Source of the DNA: JAHEFT01 sp963700705
GTDB taxonomy: Bacteria; Pseudomonadota; Gammaproteobacteria; Xanthomonadales; SZUA-36
Length of the DNA stretch: 64,000 nucleotides
Reading direction: 5' to 3'
Assembly (NCBI GenBank): GCA_963700705.1
Contig: CAVOYQ010000012.1
Coordinates: forward strand, 302,513-366,512
The position numbers and the translations under genes are program-made. Positions 56,311-64,000 of this stretch are shown here, in pieces. Within the stretch, counting starts at the first letter, position 1. The number at the start of each line of letters is the position of its first letter. Under the pieces are notes generated by a model. The model made no database searches, was not told where the DNA came from, and worked only from the letters and a program-made list of their open reading frames with translations.

Positions 56311-58328
56311 TCAGGGCGTTACGATCGCGAATTTGCCCTCGGGCTTATCGAACAGGGAAAAAAACTCTGCCAGGCTCAGCTTGCTGCCTTCGATTTCGAG
56401 TTCGTCGGAAAGGAGCAGATCCTTGATACCGGCCTGCCCGGTCAGCATTCTGACAAACAGGTCGTGGGTCAAGCTTTTACTGGCGTTGGCATTGGCGATC
56501 CGCCGGTCTCTGGCGATGGTGCAGCACCGCGTTCGCGAGCGACAGAACGTGGGTTTCCCCAGATCGGTGAAGGTGACGTTGATCGTTATCTCCGTACCAT
56601 CGGCCTCCGGCCCGTTCAGCATCACCGCCATGGTGTCGAAGAAATATTGCACGGGCGTCTGGCGCAGCAGGCCTGCCGCACTGGCTACCCGCACCCCGGC
56701 CCCGGGCGCGCCGTGGCGAAGTTCGTAAGCCCCGCTCAGGTACACATCCCGCCAGGGCCCGGACTCCGCCTGGTAAGCCAGCTGGTCGTAGGTTTCGGCC
56801 AGCAGGGCTTTCGCGGGCCGCGTTATCGGGCTCGGCAAACACCAGGTGGTTGAGCAACTCGGCGACCCAGCGATATTCGCCTCGATCGAAAGCCTCCTGG
56901 GCCTGGTGCGAGCACCACATCGGCACCGCCCATCAGTTCGACGTAGCGAACCGCCGGCTCGCAGCCGGTGGCAGTGGGTCGAGGTTGGCGGGATTGCCGT
57001 CGTACCAGCCGAAATAGGCCTGGTAGACCGCCCGGGCATTGTGTTTCACGGTGCCGTAATAGCCCCTGCTGGAAAAACTGCCCGCAGGCCCGCGGGCATC
57101 TGCAGCTGGTCGGCGATTTCACCGGGAGTCAGCCCTGGTTGCAGGCGCAGGCGTCTGGTCGTGGATGTATTTGTAGGTATCCCGCTGTTTCTCCAGGAAG
57201 TCGATGATCCGTTGATTGCCCCACAGCGGCCAGTGATGGCTGGCCAAAATAGACTTCGGCTTCGCCGAACAGGTCGATGGCCTCATCGATGTAGCCGCTC
57301 CAGAGCAGCGCATCACGCACCTGGGCGCCGCGCAGGGTGTAGAGGTTGTGCATGGTTGCGCGATGTCACCTCGGCGCCGCAGAACGCCTTGACGTGCGGC
57401 AGGTAAAAGGTCAGTTCCGCGGGCGCTTCCGAACCGGGCGCGTTCTGGAATATGAATTCCACGCCGTCGATGGTCAGCGTCTGCGGTGTATGGCTGATGA
57501 TCTCGGTGGGTTCCGGCACGGCAAATGCTACCGAACCAAGGCCGGTGATTTCCCCAACCCGGAATCGACATGCCCGCGTTCTGACCGGGCCAGCGCGCTT
57601 GCCGTACATGAACATTGCGCGCCGGCTCATGGTCGGGCCGGCGATGACGTTCTCACTGGTAGCCTCCTGCCATGAACCCTTCCGGCGCAATAGATCCGTA
57701 TGTTCTCGGCCGGACGCCTTCGCTGGTCAAAACCACCGAGGACGCCGCCGAAATGGTCTAAATGGCTGTGCGTGAATATCATTGCAACGATCGGCGGCCG
57801 GTTCCAGGTGTTCCCGGGCGAATGTTATAGCCGCCGCGGCGGTTTCCCGCGCGGTCAGGGGATCCACGACGATCCAGCCGGTCTGTCCCTGTCGATGATC
57901 GTCATGTTCGACAGGTCGAAGCCGCGCAACTGGTAGACCCCGTCGGTGACTTCAAACAGGCCATGAATGTTGTTGAGCTGCGCCTGGCGCCACAGGCTGG
58001 GATTGACGCTGCCGGGCGCCTCGCTGCCAATGAACCCATATGCCGGCATATCCCAGACGGTATCGCCATTTTCCATGCTGACTCTCAACTCCGGATCCGT
58101 GGCGATCAGGCCGCGGGTCGCGTCTTCGAAGTCCTGCCGGTCTGCGAAATCCAGGCTGTCCCGCACCTCGTTGTTGGCTTGCAAGGTTGCCTCGGTGGGG
58201 GCCGTGTGGCCATCACTATCCACGGCCGGATCATGGCTCCTGCTCTCGCATGCCTGCAGAATCACCAGCGGCAGTGCCAGCCACAGGCAATACAACAGGC
58301 CCCGCTCCAGGGATTTTGTCATTTCCAT
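56311..58328 (-). CDS. Lipoprotein alkyl sulfatase, metallo-beta-lactamase fold (many frameshifts)
   Basis: Start ATG 58328 (MEMTKSLERGLLYCLWLALP) leads to a lipobox VILQACES, so it is a lipoprotein. The protein then follows BDS1/SdsA-type alkyl sulfatases: DPELRVSMENGDTVWDM, GVYQLRGFDLSNMTII, the zinc motif FTHSHLDHFGG (about 57740-57780), TIDGVEFIFQNAPGSEAPAE, HNLYTLRGAQVRDALLWSGY, the dimerisation domain DQLAYQAESGPWRD and the SCP2-like C-terminal domain (ELEIEGSKLSLAEFFSLFDK). At least six frame changes between 57850 and 56500 break it. It could be an assembly problem or a true pseudogene; the run of frameshifts here is denser than elsewhere. It would split alkyl sulfates to alcohol and sulfate. 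Confidence 0.75.
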
Positions 58329-58530
58329 ATTCCTCGGTTGGTTCGTTACGCTGTCAGCACAGGCATTTTGCGCCTTTGTCTTGGTCAATTTAACAGAAAA
58401 ACAAAACTCGCTTCCCCGGTAACCGGGGTCACACCCGGAAACGTTCCGCGGATGGAGCTATAATGAAGTCGACATGGGGGTCAAGCAAGGCGCAAGGAAT
58501 TGCCCTTTGAACCAACCAGGGAGTGGAGCC

Positions 58531-59120
58531 GTGAGAAACCATCAAATGACTATTCGCATTCTGTTTACTTTGATCATGCTGAGTTGGGCCGTTCTGACGA
58601 CCCTGCCGGTAAAAGCCGCCGAACTCGTTGTTACGCGATATTTTCCGGGCTGTGGGACCAGCCGAAACAGGAAAGCCAGGGCATTGTGCTGCAAATCATA
58701 GACCAGGAAGAAGGAGGCTATAAAAAGGCAGTCGCCTACTGGTTTACATACGGCGACAACCTGGACACTGCCTGGTACATGGCCATCGGGCACGTTGAAG
58801 GCGACCAGGTTCTGATGAATCTCTACACCGCCGAAGGTGTGGCGTTCATGGAGGATGATGCCCCCGGCAACGATAACGTCTATGCAGTCGGAATTTTGAA
58901 TCTTTCATTCAAGAACTGCAATTTCGGCATGGCCAGCTATGATTTCGCTGACGATCAGGGCAGTGGCGAGTTTGAAATCAAACGCCTGGCCGGCCTGTAC
59001 AATTCACGCTGCAGCGGCGGAATTTCAGATGATACACCGAGCAACGCCAAGCCGCTGATGCTGGACGTGAACCTCGGACCGGCACGTGAAGGCATCACCG
59101 GAAAAGGCAAAGCCGGGTTT
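58531..59120 (+). pseudogene. Exported protein of unknown function, truncated by an IS remnant
   Basis: GTG 58531 (after GGAG) or ATG 58546 starts a signal peptide (MTIRILFTLIMLSWAVLTTL). After a frame switch near 58640 it continues SQGIVLQIIDQEEGGYKKAVAYWF, TAWYMAIGHVEGDQVLM and FGMASYDFADDQGSGEFEIKRL to GKGKAGF near 59120, where the sequence changes abruptly to transposase. The missing C terminus was probably lost when the IS1380-type element inserted or recombined. No family recognised. Confidence 0.6.
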
Positions 59121-60015
59121 TCTGCGCCGACCAAAAGGAGGCGGTTCCGGGCCGATGCGGCCTTCGCCATCCGGCGCTGTTTGACTTGCTGGAAGCCGAG
59201 GGCCGGGGTTGCGCCATCCGCATGAAGGGCAATGCCAAACTCCACGAATGGATCGATCACCTGACCAAACAAGGCCCCGGTCGACCGCCAACCACGTCGT
59301 GCGCCTCCACACCAGCTTCCACCACCGGGCGAAAAGCTGGTCAAAGGCCCGCCGCATCGTGGCGAAGGTCGAGTTTCAATCCGGGCGAACCGTTCCCGAT
59401 CGTCGGCATTATCGTCACCAACCGCAGCCTGCCGAACGGGCGCGTGCTGGCCTTCTGCCAAGGCCGGGGCACCGCCGAGCAGCATCTTCTGGCGCATGCA
59501 GGCATGCGCTGCCAGGCAGCGCATCAAGGAAGGCGAATACGCGCTCAAATGGACGCGGCTCTCCTGCATGAAGTTCGCGGCGAACGCCGTGCGGCTGCAA
59601 CTCCACGCCTTGGCCTGCAACCTCGCCAACTTCCTGCGGACAGCGGCGACACCAGAACTGATCGAGCCCTGGTCCCTGACCAGTCTGCGCGAATGCCTGA
59701 TCAAAACCGGGGCACGACTGGTGCGCCATGGCCGCTACGCCATGTTCCAGATGGCTGCAGCCGCACTGCCGCAAGCGGTTCATCGCGGGCATTCTCGCCC
59801 TGATCGACACCTTGCGCGGGCCACCGGTCACCACGGTGTCCGTATGACCGGCGGCCGATCAAGACCTGGAGGACGCATCACCCGCGACCGGACAGGTGCG
59901 CCCGACCCCCGAAGAAACCGTGCCCCAGCCCGCTTGGCCGCTCCACACCTCCGGTTCCCACCATTCCACCGCCATTCGAGGCGGAAAATGCTTGGACACT
60001 CAATTCAGGTGGCCG
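59121..60015 (+). mobile_element. IS1380-family transposase remnant
   Basis: The C-terminal half of an IS1380-type DDE transposase in several frames: RRFRADAAFAI, then LFDLLEAEGRGCAIRMKGNA, VVRLHTSFHHRAKSWSKARR, VGIIVTNRSLPNGRVLAFCQ, GRGTAEQH, GEYALKWTRLSCMKFAANAV and LIKTGARLVRHGRYAMFQMA to about 59840. The 5' half, including the first catalytic Asp region, is missing. At least four frame changes, more than in neighbouring genes of similar length, support real decay. A possible end is the GGACACTCAATTCAGG motif near 60000. Confidence 0.75.
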
Positions 60016-60095
60016 TAACCTCACGGGCGAGCGGCCAAATGGAAATGTCGGCTTGTAGTGATGATGATCCAACGCAGCGACCAAGGAGATCACTG

Positions 60096-60458
60096 ATGAG
60101 AACCATGAGAGCAACGCAGTGTTGCGGAGCGCTGTTGATAGCTCTGGCAGCCTTGTTTTCCTCACAGCCATCGTACTCGGACGGAGCGTACGCGACGGGT
60201 GCCGACTGGACCGCTTCGAGCCAAGACGTGAAGCTCGCCTATCTTCTCGGTATCTCCAATCTGATGAGCGCGGAATACCAGGTTCAGAGAAGAAACGGTC
60301 GCACTGGTGGGTCAGCGGTGGCGGAAATGTATGGCGCGCTCGAAAATGTGAGCATCGATCAAGCGGTCGCCGCTATTGACGGGTACTTTGAAGCCAACCC
60401 GGACAAACTCGATGATACCGTGCTGGATGTTGTCTGGCTTACTTTGGTGGAGCGCTGA
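60096..60458 (+). CDS. Small exported protein of unknown function
   Basis: 120 residues from ATG 60096, with AAGGAG 6 bases upstream. Signal peptide MRTMRATQCCGALLIALAAL, then a short all-helical mature part (SQDVKLAYLLGISNLMSAEY, VSIDQAVAAIDGYFEANPDK, VLDVVWLTLVE). The LMSAEY and AVAAIDGYFEANPDKLDD pattern resembles small periplasmic proteins of the Rap1a type, but the match is weak. Followed 3 bases later by the glycine-zipper lipoprotein. Confidence 0.7.
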   Translation: MRTMRATQCCGALLIALAALFSSQPSYSDGAYATGADWTASSQDVKLAYLLGISNLMSAEYQVQRRNGRTGGSAVAEMYGALENVSIDQAVAAIDGYFEANPDKLDDTVLDVVWLTLVER

Positions 60459-60461
60459 GCT

Positions 60462-60677
60462 ATGAAGATTGCAGGATACGCCGAAATGCCCGCTTCGACC
60501 GTTGGCCGCGTCCGTTCCGGTCTGATGCTCATGTTGTTCGCCGGGACCGTCGCCGGATGTGCCACTGTCGGAGGCGCGGCCATCGGTACCGGAATCGGTG
60601 CGCTGGCCGGTGATCCGAAGACGGGGATGGCGGTCGGCGCGACCGCCGGTGCCGTGGTTGATGTCTTCGGAAGGTGA
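60462..60677 (+). CDS. Small glycine-zipper lipoprotein
   Basis: 71 residues. LMLMLFAGTVAGC is a lipoprotein signal with lipobox VAGC, followed by a glycine zipper (GGAAIGTGIGALAGDPKTGM and AVGATAGAVVD) that inserts in or spans membranes, as in SlyB/YMGG-type proteins. Co-transcribed with the preceding exported protein. Confidence 0.7.
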   Translation: MKIAGYAEMPASTVGRVRSGLMLMLFAGTVAGCATVGGAAIGTGIGALAGDPKTGMAVGATAGAVVDVFGR

Positions 60678-61006
60678 CGATCCCGAGCGTCGGTCGCATT
60701 CGCCGGCAATTCAGTCCGGCTGGACAGCCCGCCGCTCATGACCACGAGATAGCACCATACACTCGCCCGGTCGTCAGCGACCAGTTGACCACCTCCCGTG
60801 TGAGGAAGCCCCGTCGTGACCACCTGCTTGGTCGGTTGCAAGACACCTTTCGGGCCCCGTGATCGGCTGGGCATCGGGTCGGCGCAGGTCGTCCCGCACA
60901 ACTTGTATGGTTCCGCTGAGCGAGGCGGGCTTATGATCGGGGCCGCCTCAAGGGTCCGCAACCGACGCACTCCGGAAAACTCTGACGACGGACATCACAA
61001 CGGGGA
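60678..61006. other. Intergenic region without recognisable gene
   Basis: 329 bases between the glycine-zipper lipoprotein and the D-aminoacylase-like gene. Short open frames exist but none has a plausible product, ribosome-binding site or motif. It likely holds the promoter of the downstream gene. Confidence 0.4.
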
Positions 61007-62635
61007 ATGGAAATGGAACGACTTAGATATCTTTTAGCCTCATCAGTGCTCGCCATTGCAATAGGCATGCCGGCAATGGCGACCGATTACGATGTCGTGA
61101 TCAACAATGGACGGGTCATGGACCCCGAGACCAACTTTGATGACGTGCGCAATGTCGGGATAAAGGATGGGAAGATTGCTACGATCACCGCGGAGGCGAT
61201 CGAGGGCGACGAAACCATCGACGCCAGTGGTCACGTTGTGGCCCCGGGCTTTATCGATACGCACCAGCACGCCACAGATCAGTTCAGTCGCAAGGTTAAT
61301 CTGCGCGATGGCTTGACCACCCAGATGGATTTCGAAGCAGGCGCCGGCGATGTCGCCAGATGGTATGCAGAGGCCGAGGGAAAAACCCAAGCCAACTACG
61401 GTATGGTCGTGCTCGCACTTCTTGCCCGTGGATTGGTGCTGGACGGTCCTGAAGTAGTGGCTGGCGCCAATGACATGGGTGGCCTGTTCCCTATGGTGGG
61501 TCGCGCCGCCGCAAAGGCTGCGGAAGAAGGACGCAAGCCAGGCTGGACTGCCACCTTGCCCAATAAAGAGCAGATGACTGAGATCATGGCTTTCGTCGAT
61601 GAAGGCCTTCGCCAAGGCGCCTTGGGCGTGGGCGTTCCAGTCGGCTATATGACCACGGGCGTGACCCAGTACGAATTGTATAAATACCAGGAACTGGCAT
61701 CAAAATACGGTCGTGTTTCGAATGCGCATGTCCGTTTTGCGGGTGTCAGACCTCCCACCGAGGGACTATTGGGCATTCAGGAAATGCTGGCCAATGCCAT
61801 GGTCTTGGACGCACCTTTCCTGGCTTCACACCTGAACAGCAACATGGACTGGGAGTACACGATCCCGCTCGTCAACGACGCAAGAGAAATGCGAGGGGCC
61901 AAAGTATGGGGTGAGGTTTACCCCTATGCAGCGGGCGGTACCATTGCTTCGACAGATATTCTCACAGAGTTGAGCATGGCTCAGATGAATATAACCTATT
62001 CGAACGTCGCCAACCTTGACGGCACGCGTTGGGATAAGGCGATGTATGATGACGTTCGCAAGAATGATCCCGGCAGATCGATTTTGATTTACAACAACTC
62101 CCCTGAGGACATCGCCAAATGGATGGCTATGCCTGGAGTTGTCGTCGTCTCGGACGGTATGGCCATCGTGGACGAAAACGGCGAATACTACCCTTGGGAT
62201 GCCCCTTACGAAGGCAAGTCGGTTCACCCGCGTAGTGCAGGTACCCGCGCCAAGGTGCTGCGCATGGTGCGTGAAGATAAGAACATGACTTTGATGGAAG
62301 CCATATCCAAGATGAGCTACCTGCACGCCAAGTACCTTGATGAGCTGGGCGGCATTAGCCAGTTCAGGACCAAGGGTCGGGTCCAGGAAGGCGCCGATGC
62401 AGACATCGTCGTCTTCAACCCGGACACGATCGCTGACAACAGCACTTACGAGCCAGGCATGGGCGCATTGCCCTCTACCGGCATTCCCTACGTGTTGGTG
62501 AACGGTGTCTTGGTGGTGAAAGATTCCGTGGTTCAAGAGGTCTTCCCCGGTAAGCCTATTCGTTTCCCGGTGCAGGAGAAGGGTCGGCTGGACCAGATTA
62601 CTATCGAACCCAGGGAATTTGACCCGAACCAGTGA
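61007..62635 (+). CDS. Exported D-aminoacylase-like amidohydrolase
   Basis: About 540 residues, with signal peptide (LRYLLASSVLAIAIGMPAMA). YDVVINNGRVMDPETNFDDV, the metal site APGFIDTHQHATDQ, SHLNSNMDWEYTIPLVNDA, EVYPYAAGGTIAS and the C-terminal QFRTKGRVQEGADADIVVFN match the N-acyl-D-amino-acid deacylase group. HQH replaces the more common HTH, which keeps both His ligands. ATG 61007 or 61013 may start it. It lies between an IS remnant and a transposase, and uses noticeably more AT-ending codons than the core genes, suggesting transfer. Confidence 0.85.
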   Translation: MEMERLRYLLASSVLAIAIGMPAMATDYDVVINNGRVMDPETNFDDVRNVGIKDGKIATITAEAIEGDETIDASGHVVAPGFIDTHQHATDQFSRKVNLRDGLTTQMDFEAGAGDVARWYAEAEGKTQANYGMVVLALLARGLVLDGPEVVAGANDMGGLFPMVGRAAAKAAEEGRKPGWTATLPNKEQMTEIMAFVDEGLRQGALGVGVPVGYMTTGVTQYELYKYQELASKYGRVSNAHVRFAGVRPPTEGLLGIQEMLANAMVLDAPFLASHLNSNMDWEYTIPLVNDAREMRGAKVWGEVYPYAAGGTIASTDILTELSMAQMNITYSNVANLDGTRWDKAMYDDVRKNDPGRSILIYNNSPEDIAKWMAMPGVVVVSDGMAIVDENGEYYPWDAPYEGKSVHPRSAGTRAKVLRMVREDKNMTLMEAISKMSYLHAKYLDELGGISQFRTKGRVQEGADADIVVFNPDTIADNSTYEPGMGALPSTGIPYVLVNGVLVVKDSVVQEVFPGKPIRFPVQEKGRLDQITIEPREFDPNQ

Positions 62636-62886
62636 GACCTGCAGAAGCGACTGGGGAGCAGCCATGGCTAGTGGCTGCCACCGCTGGTGCTGTCACAAGG
62701 ATTTGAAACAATCTCAGTTTGTGGCCAAATGCTGGAACCTGTGCGGAACAATGTGGGCGCCACTCGGACACTTCTATCTTCCGATGTCCGAGGTTGGCCT
62801 GGCCGGATTGCTGGCGGCGCGCGACTGGACCGGCGCCTCTCTGGAGGGCGTTTGGCGTCCCGAGATCGCGGGCCGGGGATCTCGCG
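62636..62886. other. Spacer between the amidohydrolase and the transposase
   Basis: 251 bases with no credible gene. The left end of the IS must fall here or at about 62830-62886, but without the right end (outside the window) its inverted repeat cannot be identified. Confidence 0.4.
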
Positions 62887-64000
62887 CTACGCCGGCGCGG
62901 CTGTTCTCGTCTCCCAGTAAAGAAGCCGGCGCATGTTGCAGGCGATATTGGCGAGGCCGATCTTGGCGCGCGCTCTGGCGATGCCGATGGTGCGGACGAA
63001 CAGACCCTTGCGGTGCTTCTGGTCGGCGAAGACATGCTCGACGCCCGACCGTTCCCGCGAGCGGGCGGCGTTGGCGCGCTGTTTCGGCTTGGGCATCGGC
63101 TTGCCGGGCGGCTTGCGGAAGTGAACCTTCGAGACCAGCCCCGCCCTGGCGATGCGCCGCTCGTTCTTCGCGGATCGATACGCGGTGTCGGCCCAGACGG
63201 ACGATCCGGTGTTCGACCTGTCGAGCAGCCCGGCGAGTTCCCGACCGTCGTAGCGTGCCGCGTCGGTCACCGACCAGGTGCGGATGAAGCGGTGGCGTCG
63301 GTCGACGCCGACATGGCTCTTGTAGCCGTAGACCGGGGTGGCGATCGCCATCATCAGCGCGCCGTCGGGCTTCCGTTTGCGCCGTCCCCGCTTCAGGGTC
63401 CAGCGCCCGTCACGGTCCTTCTGCCGCAGCTTCGACGGGTTCGCCGCCCAGCTCTCCGGAATCCGGCCGGCTTTGAGATCCGCTTTCTCGGCGTCAGTGT
63501 TCCGCTGCCGGGGCGCCGCAACAATCGAGGCGTCGATCATCTGCCCGCCCATGGCGAGGTAGCCGCGATCGCGAAGATGCGCGTCGAACCGAGCAAAGAG
63601 CGCCTCAACGGCCTTCGCTTTGGTGAGGAGTTCCCTGAACAGCCAGATCGTCCGAGCGTCCGGAACTTTCCCATGCAGATCGAGCCCGAGAAAGCGCATG
63701 AACGACAGACGGTCGCGGATCTGGAACTCGGTCTGCTCGTCCGCCAGCCCGTAGAGCGCCTGGATCACAAGGACCTTGAACATCATCACCGCATCCATCG
63801 CCGGCCGGCCGCCCTTCGACCGGTCCGCGCGGGCCAGCGCCGCATCGAGATCCGCCCGGAAGATCTCGAAATCCACCACCGCCGCGAGCCGCTCCAGCGG
63901 ATCGCCGCTCCTTGACAGCGCCGCGTACCGCTCATCCAGATCAAACAACCCCGGCTGCCCCGCCATCAATCCCTCCCTGAAGCGCGGAGCGATTAAATCA
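62850..64000 (-). mobile_element. IS5-family insertion sequence, right end outside the window
   Basis: The single transposase gene with about 35-40 flanking bases on each visible side. Only one end is inside the window, so terminal repeats and target duplication cannot be checked. The left boundary is approximate. Confidence 0.6.
62887..63966 (-). CDS. IS5-family transposase
   Basis: About 359 residues, intact. GQPGLFDLDERYAALSRSGD at the N terminus, GRPAMDAVMMFKVLVIQALY, then MGGQMIDASIVAAPRQRNTD (first catalytic Asp), VWADTAYRSAKNE (second Asp region) and SRERSGVEHVFADQKHRKGL (Glu region) are IS5 signatures. Intact frame, high GC and no frameshift suggest a recently active element. Start ATG 63966 or 63969. 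Confidence 0.93.
   Translation of the reverse strand: MAGQPGLFDLDERYAALSRSGDPLERLAAVVDFEIFRADLDAALARADRSKGGRPAMDAVMMFKVLVIQALYGLADEQTEFQIRDRLSFMRFLGLDLHGKVPDARTIWLFRELLTKAKAVEALFARFDAHLRDRGYLAMGGQMIDASIVAAPRQRNTDAEKADLKAGRIPESWAANPSKLRQKDRDGRWTLKRGRRKRKPDGALMMAIATPVYGYKSHVGVDRRHRFIRTWSVTDAARYDGRELAGLLDRSNTGSSVWADTAYRSAKNERRIARAGLVSKVHFRKPPGKPMPKPKQRANAARSRERSGVEHVFADQKHRKGLFVRTIGIARARAKIGLANIACNMRRLLYWETRTAAPA

Overview
The window is about 64 kb of a GC-rich chromosome from a gammaproteobacterium. The markers for this are a tatABC cluster, RraA, YcgL, AsnA, GlmU/GlmS, a type Vd patatin autotransporter, and GTAG-type REP palindromes of the kind known from xanthomonads and pseudomonads. The family cannot be fixed from sequence alone. 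Most of the window is chromosomal core; the last 5.5 kb is accessory. No tRNA, rRNA or CRISPR array was recognised.

Layout. 0-1.3 kb: a methyltransferase. 1.3-5.5 kb: a leader with a strong terminator, then leuB-ilvA-thrC. 5.8-9 kb: an IPTL-CTERM surface protein and tatABC. 9-13.6 kb: membrane protein, LOG protein, rhomboid, dodecin, PlpD-like patatin. 13.7-16 kb: acs and a LysM protein. 16-20.5 kb: a tight three-gene operon coding for a TIR-TM-TPR protein, a small exported protein and a SLOG-like four-TM protein. 20.5-28.4 kb: ycgL, exbD, a 6-phosphogluconolactonase/glucokinase fusion, glmU-glmS, an S9 peptidase. 28.4-35.4 kb: rraA, M20 amidase, an SDR, and an overlapping set symporter-amidohydrolase-pbpG. 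36-40 kb: divergent ilvB and ilvH, and an NhaC antiporter. 40-47.4 kb: lysR-aminotransferase-HDAC-like-M16 as one overlapping operon, divergent from BKACE-GNAT. 47.4-58.3 kb: TlpA/propeller fusion, HMG-CoA lyase, asnA, FAD monooxygenase, glpK with a lipase, phosphatase with Ni/Co transporter, alkylsulfatase. 58.5-64 kb: a truncated exported protein, an IS1380-type remnant, small exported proteins, a D-aminoacylase-like amidohydrolase and an IS5-type transposase cut off by the window edge.

The genes fit a heterotroph that scavenges peptides, amino acids and lipids. It has exported peptidases and amidases, a sodium symporter, lipase plus glycerol kinase, acetyl-CoA synthetase and acetoacetate-forming enzymes. 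It also makes its own branched-chain amino acids.

The most interesting locus is the TIR/small protein/SLOG operon, a possible NAD-nucleotide signalling and membrane-effector system. Next is the aminotransferase/deacetylase/BKACE cluster, which could degrade an acetylated beta-amino acid.

A caveat applies throughout: about 20 genes, including glmS, glmU and acs, are split by apparent single-base frameshifts (roughly 40 in all). I treat these as probable sequence errors and annotate across them.
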